A DNA stretch of 64,000 bases from Symbiodinium natans. Its lineage: Eukaryota; Sar; Dinophyceae; Suessiales; Symbiodiniaceae. The stretch is taken from positions 808,001 to 872,000 of the forward strand of contig CAJNDS010000491.1 of the NCBI GenBank assembly GCA_905221605.1, read 5' to 3'. The translations under genes and the position numbers were made by a program. Below, piece by piece: positions 48,001-59,100 of this stretch (position 1 is the first letter of the stretch; each line of letters begins with the position of its first letter). A model generated the notes under the pieces. That model was not told the origin of the DNA. It searched no databases and worked only from the letters and a program-made list of their open reading frames with translations.

Positions 48001-51000
48001 AGGGTTTAGGGTTCAGGGTTTAGGGTTTAGGGTTTAGGGTTTGGGGTTGTCGCTGGTACCGGCAGAGCCCGCGCACGCTCCCCCTAAGCCTCTCTGAGCC
48101 TCTCTTAAGACCCTCTGAGCTAAGACCCCCAAACCCCCAACACCCTAAACCCTAAACCCTAAAGCCCCAACACATAAGCTCCCCAAACCCCCTAAGAAAC
48201 CCGAAGCCCCCTAACTGAAAATTAGCCCCCAAACCCGAACCCCGGAACCCTAAACCCCAAAACCCCGAATCCATTTCTTGTAGGTTCATGAGTAGTTGCA
48301 AAGTAGGGCTATAAGTAACAAGGTTGTATATTTTATACGTATATTTATATGTATAATTATAAACCGAAGGTACGCTACTGATAACCCCACTTGCACTTGC
48401 ATAAACCCTTAAGCCCCCTAAGCCCTAAACCCCAAAACACCCCAAACCCTAAACACTAAACCCCAAAACTCTAAACCCTCTAGACCGTATAGACCCAAAA
48501 GACCCTACAGACCTTCGACCCAAAACCCAGTGGACCTTATAGACCATTTGCAAAGCTTACTTGGAGGTTCATGGGCCGGTCCCTCCTTATAAACCCTAAA
48601 CTCTAAACCCTAAACCCTAAACCCTAAGATCAAGGACGAGCACTTGCGAGCCAACGCCTTACACGAGCTCGCAGACATGCGCCGCGCGGCCCGAACAGGG
48701 GGGGGGGGGGAAGCCCTGACTCGACTCTCCAGGGTTTAGGGTTTAGGGTTAGGGTTTAGTGTTTAGAGTTTAGGGTTTAGGGCTCTCGAAGCTTGATAGG
48801 CTTTCCAAGGTTTAGAGGGTTTAGAGGGGTTGGGGGTTTAGAGATTTTAGGGGGCGCAGTGGCTTCATAGGATCTGGGTTTTGGGTCTATAGGGTTAAGC
48901 GTATAGGGTTTAGGGTTCACGATTTCGGGTTTAGGGTTTTAGGGTTTCGGGGGTTATAGTAAATGGTTTAGGGATCAGACTGCTTAGGGTCTCAAGGTTT
49001 CAGGGTTTTGGTCAAATTTGGCATTGAGGAGGGTTTAGGGTCCAGGGGTGTACCAGAGCAGCTTGAAAAGATTTCTATCAGAAACAGCATTAACCAAGTA
49101 AATGCTTGGGACATTCGATCCGAAGCACCCATTGAGCCCAATAAACCTAAAATAAGGAATATACCTCAAATCATATTCAGAAACCCTTTAAAGTTTAAGG
49201 TATATTCCTAAATTGAGGGGATTGGGCTCTGCATGTATTTTCTTTAGGAATTTGAGCGTAGGGCGTAGACATACACCCCCCCCCCCCCAAACCCTTTACA
49301 TCAACTCCTGTAAACAACCCTGAACCCTAAACCCGAAACTCCCCAGAAACTCCCCAAACCTCGCAAGCCTTCTAAACCCGTAAACGCCCTAAAGCCCCTA
49401 AAGCCCCTAAAGCCCCTGAGCTTTGTCATAGTGGGGTAACAGTTTACATGTGTAAGGGCACTTAAACGCAATGAGGAAGAGAAGTTTAAGTTTGTAGTCC
49501 TATCCCACCATGAACTAGTAAACCCCTAAAGCCCCTAACCCCGAACCCTCAACCCTAAACCCCCCAAACCCCTAACCCCCCAAAGCCTCTAGAAGCCCCT
49601 AAGCCCCTAACCCCCCAAAGCCTCTTAAAGCCCCTAAACCCCTAAACCCCTAACCCCCCAAATGCTCTAACGCCCCTAAACCCCTAGCCCCTAACCGCTA
49701 AACCCTAAATCCTAAACCCTAAACCCTAAACCCTAAACCCTAAACCCAAGGCAGGCATCTCCTGCAGCAGCTGGAAGACTCCTGCATGGTGCGCGACAGG
49801 TCGAGGCCCGTCTAGGGTTTAGGGTTTAGGGTTTCGGGTTTAGGGCTTGCGGTTTAGGGTTTGGGGGTTTAGGGGTTTAGGGTTTAGGGTTTAAGGTTTA
49901 AGGTTTGAGGCAGAGATTGGCTGTGCGTTCTTCGGAAGCTTGGCGGAGGCGAACAGGTGTTTAGGGTTGAGGGCTTAGGGCTTAGGGTTTAGGGTTTAGG
50001 GTTTCGCGTTTCGGGTTTCGGGTTTCGGGTTTCGGGTCTGAGAGGACGGCGATAGAGCTACCCCAAACAGCGCTGGCTTTTCTTTCTTGCTCCTGCCCTT
50101 GTTCCTCTGTATGTGGGGTGCGTGGGTGGGTGCGGACCCTTATCTGCATTGTCTCTGAACACCGGAATGAGGCAACACAATTCTCAGCCACCGCGCCAAG
50201 GTGCAGAGATTTCTCCCCCTAAACCCTAAACCCTAAACCCTAAACCCTAAACCCTAAGCCCTCATTCCTACACCCTAATTGTCTTGGAGGGCCTGGCCTC
50301 CACCCAGCCCAGATTCGACGACGTGTTCACCAGAGACGTCGACCGCTTGGCGGGTCCCACCACGGTCGCCGGGCTGGCAATTCCTTTGTAGGTTTTAGGA
50401 TTTTAGGGCTTAGGGTGTAGGATTTAGGATTTTAGGGCTTAGGGTGTAGGGTTTAGGGTTTTAGGCTTAGGGCTTAGGGCTGAGGGTTTAGGGTTTAGGG
50501 TTTAGGTTTAGGGCTTAGGGTTTAGGGCTCAGGGTTTAGGGCTCAGGGTTTAAGGTTTAGGTTTTAGGGCTCAGGGTTTAGGGTTTAAGTTTTAGGGCTT
50601 AGGGCTTAGGGTTTGGGGCTTAGGCAAGTTCAGGCTTGGTGGTGCTTTTGGGACAGTTGTTAGTTTCCATTCTCTCCTTTTAAGGGAAAGATAACTCAGT
50701 AGGGTTTCGGGTTTAATTAGGGTGTTGGTATTGCGGGTGGGGGTTGCTCCTGAATCTGAATCCTTTAGGGCTTTGGTTGAGAAGGATTTATTTCGGGTTT
50801 GGGGCCCCAAACCTTTAAAAAGCCAGAAACTCGCTCACACTGCTGAACCGACAACCCCAAACCCGGAGCGTCGGCATGCAGAAACCCTGAAAACTCCCAG
50901 AGCTCTAAACTCATCCCTCAGAAACCTAAACACCTCAATTCCTCAACCCCACCAAGCCTACATCATCCCTAAACCCCAGAGCCCTGAAAAGGTATCCCAA

Positions 51001-53395
51001 ACCCCAAACCCCAAACCCTAAACCCTAAACCCCAAACCCTAAACCACACAAACATCAGGTGGCGCTTCTTTGCGTGAGCTCCTGGCCACAGGTGCGGAGA
51101 CCTTGAGTTAGGGTCCAGGGGGAGGCTTATGGAGTCTGGAGGGTAAAGGGAGTTTAGGGTTTAGGGTTCTTGGAGTACCATACTTTAATACTTTTGTTGG
51201 TTCTGGGTTCCTATTAAAGCTACTTATACCTAAAAAGTATATACTTTTTTTTCAGGGTTTACTCCAAAGCTAAGGTTTAGGGTTCAGGATTCAGGGTTTG
51301 GGAGAGTTTGGGGGGTTTGAGGGAGCTTTGGAAGGGACCCGCCCCCCCCCCAAACCCTAGCATGGTTCCAAAAGGATTGCTTGGGTGTCATGGGTTGTGC
51401 CCCCCCCCCCCCCCAACCCTAAACCTTAGACCTTAAACCCTAAACCCTAAACCCTAACCCAAACCACAAGCCCTAACCCCCCCACCCTGGCAGATCCCAT
51501 ATTTAAACAAAAATCCAAAACCCTAAACCCTAAACCCTAAACCCTAAACCGGTTTAGGGTTTAGGGTTTAGGGTTTAGGGTTTAGGGTTTCGGGTTTAGG
51601 GTTTAGGGTTTAGGGTTTAGGGGTAACCCAGCCCCCCGCCACCTTTCCGCTCCCCAGGCTTTAGGGGTAAGGGTTGGGGGTTTTGGGTTTGGCCTGAGGT
51701 CACGATTGCTTGTGGTGACACAAAAAGGTGAGGCAAGGATGGTAGAAGCCAGGGGCCTAGGGTTTAGGGTTTAGGGTTTAGGGTTTAGGGTTTAGGGTTT
51801 AGGGTTTAGGGTTTAGGGTCCCGAGTAAACACAAGCCGAGCCCGGCCATGCAACTCGCGCCAGTTTGGCTTCACGAGCTCCAAACCCAAGCGCCCCAAGC
51901 TCCAAACCATTCTCATACCAAATGCACACTACTTCGGAGCTCGTTTGACTTCGTAAGTCTACAGGGAAAAAGCGAACCTCTGCTTCTGCTTCACCACCCC
52001 ACCCATCCTTGACCTGTGGTGTTCACAGCGCAACAAGAGACGAGGTTGCCATAGCGTTGCCGAAGGACCCGTGCATACGGTTGCCGGCTCTTTAAGGTTT
52101 AGGGTCTAGGGTTTAGGGTTGAGGGTGGAGGGTTGTGGGTCTCTAGAAGCGGCAGCACATACATCCGGCGGATGTCGCGACTCATTGCAGGTCTGCTCCA
52201 GTTACGTTACGGAAACCCGAATCCCTAAACCCCCCCGAACCCTAAACCCTAAACCCTAAACCCTGAACCCTTAGCGCCCCTGTTCAGGACACGCTGCTGT
52301 CGAGCCTTGATGCATCGGCGAGCCTGGCGGAGCTTTTTGTGCAGGACGAGTCCGCAGGCACCCCATGGGAGCGTCGCGTACTATAGAGGGCCGAAGAATT
52401 CCGCATCGTATTCTCCCCTCGGTAGGAAGGGTTTAGGGTTCAGGGTTCAGGGTTCAGGGTTCAGGGTTCAGGGTTTAGGGTTTAGGGTTTAGGGTTGTAG
52501 GCCCTTGGGACATTTAGATGTTCCTTTACTGGGTTTAAGAGGATCATACTCAGGATGTTGTTCAAAGGGTTTTACGGGCAATCCTAGTCTCATGTTCCGC
52601 AAAAAGACGCATTATAATCATTAAAGGCCCCCATAGTAAACAAGTAGGACGCCCCAGAAAGAGGTTTCTTGATTTCTTTGTGGATTGGTGGTTCGAACTT
52701 GGTTGCAAAGACTACAGTAAAGTTCAAATGCTGGGTTCAATCTTCAAGCACCAAGCACTTTCTCATCCAGCCAATCCAATAAAACCCAATCTGGCCAAGA
52801 TGAAACAGGTACCCTTATTCCCTTGCTACTATGGCGAGCGACATGAATACCGTACTACGATGTTGATTCTCAGATTCACCATTTTCGTCCAAAGGTTTTA
52901 GGGCTAGGGTCCCTTGCTGGACACGAAGCACCTGGGATCCAACGCATGTCGTTCTGGGGCAGGGTCTCGGGCTTAGGGTTTTGCAAGCCTCCGCTCCCCC
53001 CTCTTCTCCCCTCCCATCCCCTCCTAAACCCTAAACCCTAAACCCTAAACCCTAAACCCCTAAACCCCTAAACCCCTCCCCTCACCCCCGCCTCTCCCCC
53101 AGTTGCAGGCAGCCTGGTGCCAGTGCAGGCCACGGTGGCCACCCGTGACCCTAAACCCTGAACCTGGAGGGTTTAGGGTTTAGGGTTTATTCTTCAGGGT
53201 TTAGGGAACCCTGAACCCTGAACGTCCCCAATTCGCGCTTTTCTTGGTTTACGGCTTCCCTTGCCTGCCTAGAAAGACCAGTCACAAGATACCTTGCCAC
53301 CCTAAACTAGAGTGTTGCTTGCAACGATGCATCAAGAAGAAGCTGCTAAATCCTCTCTCTCTCTCTCTCTGTGTCTGTGTGTCTGCGTGTCTGTG

Positions 53396-53450
<55 letters not shown>

Positions 53451-54776
53451 GTGTGTGTGTGTGTGAGTCTGTGTGTGTGAGTCTGTGTGTGTGAGTCTGT
53501 CTGTCTGTCTCTCTGTGTGTGTGTGTGTGTGTGTGTGTCTGTGTGTGTGTCTGTGTGTGTGTCTGTGTGTGTGTCTGTGTGTGTGTGTGTGTGTCTGTGT
53601 GTGTGTGTGTCTGTGTGTGTGTGTGTCTGTGTGTGTGTCTGTGTGTGTGTGTGTCTGTGTGTGTGTGTGTCTGTGTGTGTGTGTGTCTGGTGTGTGTGTG
53701 TGTGTCTGTGTGTGTGTGTCCTGTGGTGTGTTCCCTGTTGGTGTGTGTCTGTGTGTGTGTGGGTCGGTGTGTGGTGTCTGTGTGTGTGTCTGTGTGTGTG
53801 TCCTGTGTGTTTGTCTGTGTGTGTGTTTCTGTGTGTTGTGTCCTGTGTGTGTGTGTCCTGTGGGTGTGTCTGTGTGTGGGGTGTTCGTGTGTGTGTCTGT
53901 GTGTTTGTGTGGGTGTGTGTCCTGTGTGTGTTGTGTGTGTCTGTGGTGTGTGTGTGTCTGTGTTTGTGGGTGTCTGTGTGTGTGTGTGTCTGTGTGTGTG
54001 TGTCGGTGTGTGTGTGTGTCTGTGTGTGTGTGTGTGGTCTGTGTGTGTGTGTGTCCTGTGTGTGTGTGTGTGTCGTGTGTGGTCTGTGTGGTGTCTGTGT
54101 GTGTGTCTGGTGTGTGTCTGTGTGTGTGTCTTTGTTGTGTCTGTGTGTGTGTCTGTGTGTGTGTCTGGGTGTGTCTGGGTGTGTCTGGGTGTGTCTGGGT
54201 GTGTCTGTGTGTGTCTGGGTGTGTCTGTGTGTGTCTGTGTGTGTCTGTGTGTGTCTGTGTGTGTCTGTGTGTGTCTGTGTGTGTCTGTGTGTGTCTGTGT
54301 GTGTCTGTGTGTGTCTGTGTGTGTCTGTGGGTGTCTGTGTGTGTCTGTGTGTGTCTGTGTGTGTCTGTGTGTGTCTNNNNNNNNNNNNNNNNNNNNNNNN
54401 NNNNNNNNNNNNNNNNNNNNNNNNNNNNNNNNNNNNNNNNNNNNNNNNNNNNNNNNNNNNNNNNNNNNNNNNNNNNGTGTTGTGTGTAGTGTGTGTTGTG
54501 TAGTGTGTGTTGTGTTGTGTGTGTGTAGTGTGTGTTGTGTTGTGTGTGTGTAGTGTGTGTTGTGTTGTGTGTGTGTAGTGTGTGTTGTGTTGTGTGTGTG
54601 TAGTGTGTGTTGTGTTGTGTGTGTGTAGTGTGTGTTGTGTTGTGTGTGTGTAGTGTGTGTGTCTGTGTGTCTGTGTGTGTGTGTGTGTCTGTGTGTGTGG
54701 GTGTGTGTCTGTGTGTCTGTGTGTCTGTGTGTCTGTGTGTCTGTGTGTGTCTGTGTGTGTCTGTGTGTGTGTCTGT

Positions 54777-54808
<32 letters not shown>

Positions 54809-56052
54809 CTGTGTGTGTGTGTCTGTGTGTGTGTGTGTGTGTGTGTGTCTGTGTGTGTGTCTGTGTGTGTGTGTCTGTGTGTGTGTGTGTCTGTCTCTGT
54901 GTCTGTCTCTGTGTGTGTCTCTGTGTGTGTCTCTGTGTGTGTCTGTGTGTGTCTGTGTGTGTCTGTGTCTGTGTGTGTGTGTGTGTCTGTGTCTGTGTCT
55001 GTGTGTGTGTGTGTCTGTCTCTGTGTGTCTGTGTGTCTGTGTGTCTGTGTGTCTGTGTCTGTGTGTCTGTGTGTCTGTGCGTCTGTGCGTCTGTGTCTCT
55101 GTGTCTGTGCGTCTGTGTCTGTGTGTCTGTGTGTCTGTGTGTCTGTGTGCCTGTGTCTGTGTGCCTGTGTCTGTGTGTCTGTGCGTGTGTGTGTGTGTGT
55201 GTGTCTCTCTCTGTGTCTCTGTGTCTCCGTGTCTCTGTGTCTCTGTGCGTGTGAAAGTGTGTGTAAAAGTGTCAGTGCGTGTGGTTCAGGATTCATGATT
55301 CGGGGTTCAGCGTAGGGGAGGCGGGGGAGCTTATTCCGGGGTGGGGGCAGTTGAGGTGCAGGACAACGACCCTCCCCACCTGAACGGCCTTTTGGTTACA
55401 AGTTGTTTGTATCCGACTGATATTTTAGGTGACACGTGGGGTGTTTGTTAGTAAGTTGTAAGTTCAGGTTCTTGCGCATGACTTACGCAGATATATTCGG
55501 TCTTACGATGGACTTAGGATTGAAAGAAAAAGCGATGTTTGTTAAGTTTGTTATGATATATGCATTAGGTGTTTGTGCGGAGCGTGGGTTCCTGATCAAG
55601 GACTGAGCTGTGCAACTACGCAATTTGCGCAAAAAACGCCTGTCCGCCAGCTGTTCGCGCAGATGACGTTCCGCGATGGTAAAAAAATCGTGTTCTGCAT
55701 GTCCGCGTGCTGTCTACGGTTGTCCGCTCGCTCGCACGCTACGCCTTGTTTTTCGCAATGTCGTCTAGAATTTGGTTTTCAAGTTTAACCCTTTGCGGCG
55801 CGCGAGGCTGAAGCCAGCCATGTTACGAAACCAGGAAAAGTTAGATTTGTACAACTGACTTACGATTCACTGTACGTGCCTTAACTTACTTAGAACTGGT
55901 CTATATGTATATAAGTCCAAAAGGCCGTCCTGGCACCCACCCGCCCACCACACACTTTACACTTTACACTTTAGACTTTACACTTTACACGCACTTTACA
56001 CCCATTTTACACACACTTACACATCAGACACACACTCAGACACGCACGCAAA

Positions 56053-56087
<35 letters not shown>

Positions 56088-56153
56088 GCACACACACAGA
56101 CACAGACACAGACACAGAACAGACACACACACACACACACGCACACGCACACC

Positions 56154-56185
<32 letters not shown>

Positions 56186-59100
56186 CACACACACACACAC
56201 ACACGCCACGCACGCACGCACGCAAGCGCATGCCCGCAACCACCACACACACACACACACCCCACACACCCACACCCACACCCCCACCCACACCCACACC
56301 CACACCCACACCCACACCCACACCCACACCCACACCCACACCCACACCCACACCCACACCCACACCCACACCCACACCCACACCCACACCCACACCCACA
56401 CCCACACCCACACCCACGCACGCCTACGCACACACACCCGAGAACACACACACACACACACACACAGACATACACACTCACACACGCACACACACACACA
56501 CAACAGACGTGCGCATGCTTGCGCGCGAGCACGCAGAGACAGAGAAAGAGACAGAAACAGAGACAGAGACAGTGAGAGTCAATGTGGGAGTGCGACTACG
56601 AGTGCGACTGCGAGTGCGAGTGAGAGTGAGAGTGAGAGCCAGAGCGAGCGAGAGACAGAGACGGAGACGGAGACTGCGACCGAGACAAAGAACAGAAACA
56701 GAAGCAACGAAAAACCACTAGATCCAAATAGACAAACAGGAGAAGTAAATATACAGATTGTCGTACACATACATCTAAACCCTGTACTGCTTAACACCCT
56801 CAAATATCCCTGAAGCCCTAAAGGGTGTAGCTCTTAAAGCCTATGCAGGTGCACCCTTCATCGGTGTCCGCCAAGGAGAAGATCTTCGGTAGCCCCTTCG
56901 TGCTCTACGAGGACAGGTTCCAACCCTACATCCTAAACCCTAAGCCCTAAACCCTAAACCCTACACCCTAAACCCTAAACCTTGACACCCCAAACCCGAA
57001 GCCTTAGGCCCTAAACCCTATAGACCGGTTGGGGAGCTTGGGCGATGGGAGTTGCCTAGCCAGGGTTGTAGTAGTTCAGTTTAGAGGTTGGTTTAGGGTG
57101 TAGGGTTTTGGGTTCAGGGTTTAGGGTTTCGGGTGTAGGGTTTAGAGTTTAGGGTTTAGGGTTTCGGGTTAGGGTTTACGGTTTAGAGGTCTTTTGAATC
57201 TTCGGCTTTTGGGTTTTGGGGTGTTAGGAGTTAGGAGTTCATTGTATGGTTTTGGTTTTTGGGGTTGCAAAGAGTTTCGGGGCCTTAGCAACTTGAGGGG
57301 TTTGTGGGTTTTTGGGGGATATCAGGCTGCTCCTTTACTCCACAAGCCCTAAATCCTGCCGTCAATTTCTCAACGCTGAAGCAACATCGCGCTCAATGCA
57401 TTCCCAGACCCCTGCGAGGATCCAAAAAATGGATCCCCTTAAGGGTTCCCAAGAATGACCCAACTATTTGGGGGTTCCATGTTTTTGGATCCTCCCAGGG
57501 GTCTGGGTAGCAAGCCCAGTCCTAGATTTCAGCGGGTCCCGCTAGAGGGGTCACGATTCAGGGTTTCGGGGGTATTCGAGTACAGATATCAATTTCAGGG
57601 TTTGGGGATCGGGAGACTGCCTGGCAGGTTGGAGTTCTTTGCTTTGTATGCATAGGGCTGTGTTTGTCCACATATGTTTCGGGGTTAGGGATGTAGGGGG
57701 CTTATAGGTAACCTCTTATACCCATAATTCAGGGACAACCTTTTATTGAAAGGCCATACAGTGTTGAGAGGAGCTGGTGCAGACAAGCCGCCTCTATCTC
57801 CGCACGGTGGCTTGGACTTGACATTTAGGAGTGGGATTCTGGGCCCCAAACCCTAAACCCTAAACCCTAAACCCTAAACCCTAAACCCTAAACCCTAAAC
57901 CCTAAACTCGCTAGACCTCCCTGGTAAATCTAGAGGGTAGTCCGTCTGTGTACATGAGGGCCCTACTCCAAAGAAATCAGCGTACCTGTCTAGTGTACCT
58001 GAACGGGGTTCCACCTACCCTCAAAACCCAGCATATACCATGTGGGTAGACCCTTAGTGTGCCGGTTCGAAGGTGTAAGGGCAGAGGGTTTTATTAATAA
58101 TAATCATAGTAACAAAAGTCCTGACATTGGCCTGTTTGGTGCAACCGGGTCTTGATGGAGCCTAGGCAAACCCTTCTTCCTGACAGGCCTCAAACCTTAG
58201 GGTTTAGGGTTTAGGGTTTAGGGTTTAGGGTCCCTGAACCCCCAAAACCGGCTTCTACCCTTGTACAAGTTCTGAAGATCTCCGTCAACACGGGTTTTGA
58301 ACCCTCAAAAAACCTTAAGCCCTCCAAATCTCGCAAGCCCTGCATCTATGTCAACGGTGCTCCGCCTCAGCAGCCCCCTGACACTTCTGCATGAACTGGG
58401 AGGTTTTAAGCGTTCAGGGTTTTGGTACGGGTCATTGTTTGGGGTTTTGAGGGCTCAGGATTGCAGTGGCCGAAGGACGAAGCCTAACTCCCAAACTCCA
58501 ACACCTAAACCCTAGACTCTATAAATCTTAAACCCTAAACCCTACAGCCCTACACCCGAAACCCTAACCCCAGGTGACGCCCGCGCCTGCTTTGGCCGTG
58601 GCGCTCTTTGGGGGGCCCCTCGGCTCCATACATCGTTATTTAGGGTTTAGGGTTTAGGGTTTAGGGCTTTAGGCTCTTCAGCGTTGAGATGTCTTGGCTT
58701 CAGAGGTTTGTAGGCTTAGTGCGACCCACAGGGATGATGGGTTCATGGGTCCGCTGGGCTTCATTGTTAGGCTTCAGGAGTTGTGGCTGGAACCGAGCGC
58801 CAAAACGCTTGCTTAGTAGCTGAGTGAGATAATCCCCTATAGAACTGAAAGTGTACACCTGCTTGGGGCTTATGAACTCAACAAAAACTAAGCGAATCCT
58901 AAATTAATCCCGTAAGCCCTAGACCCTTCAGGGGTTGAAAGGCAGCGCACCAAGCGCATGCATGCTTTGCCAGGGCGTGTTCGATTACTATGTACCCTAG
59001 GAACCCTAAACATCAGGCCATTGGGCAAACCAATAACCCGGAACCCTCTGTGTTGAAGGTCCACTTCTTGGGGACCAAATTAATGAACCTTAACATTAGG

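Larger units (their letters stand above)
43143..48628. other. Introns of the later HA2 exons
   Basis: Mixed TTTAGGG/CCCTAAA blocks, unique AT-richer sequence 43290-43755 with no recognisable gene, TIR elements 45353-45461, 45818-45907, 46932-47030 and 47385-47508, head-to-head telomeric arrays 45676-45760, and sequence with small frames at 46540-46860 that I do not recognise. Confidence 0.65.
48684..53108. other. Introns from HA2 end to OB fold
   Basis: Short to medium introns with TTTAGGG/CCCTAAA ends. Includes TIR elements 49133-49229, 49421-49515 and 51170-51269, poly-C/G runs 48698-48709 and 49272-49284, and a head-to-head telomeric palindrome 51523-51622. 52500-52960 is unique sequence without a recognised gene. 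Confidence 0.7.
53147..56848. other. Largest helicase intron, microsatellite-rich
   Basis: Begins ACCCTAAACCC/TTTAGGG, then TGTC/TG microsatellite with assembly gap, a unique block 55256-55990, CA/ACCCAC microsatellites, and AGAGAC-type repeats up to 56700. It ends CCCTAAAGGGTGTAG before VHPSSV. The long reading frames here are simple-repeat artefacts. Confidence 0.8.

Noticed and set aside
53332-55315. Long reading frames (up to 654 codons) in the TGTC/TG tract on both strands
   Set aside because: Simple-repeat translation (HTDTQT, CVCVSV) spanning an N gap; no codon structure or family.
55573-55788. 71-codon frame in the large intron
   Set aside because: No recognisable domain, and lies inside an intron of a + strand gene; kept only as unique sequence.
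55905-56813. 302-codon frame rich in His/Thr
   Set aside because: Artefact of CA and ACCCAC microsatellites; it ends in unique sequence without a domain.
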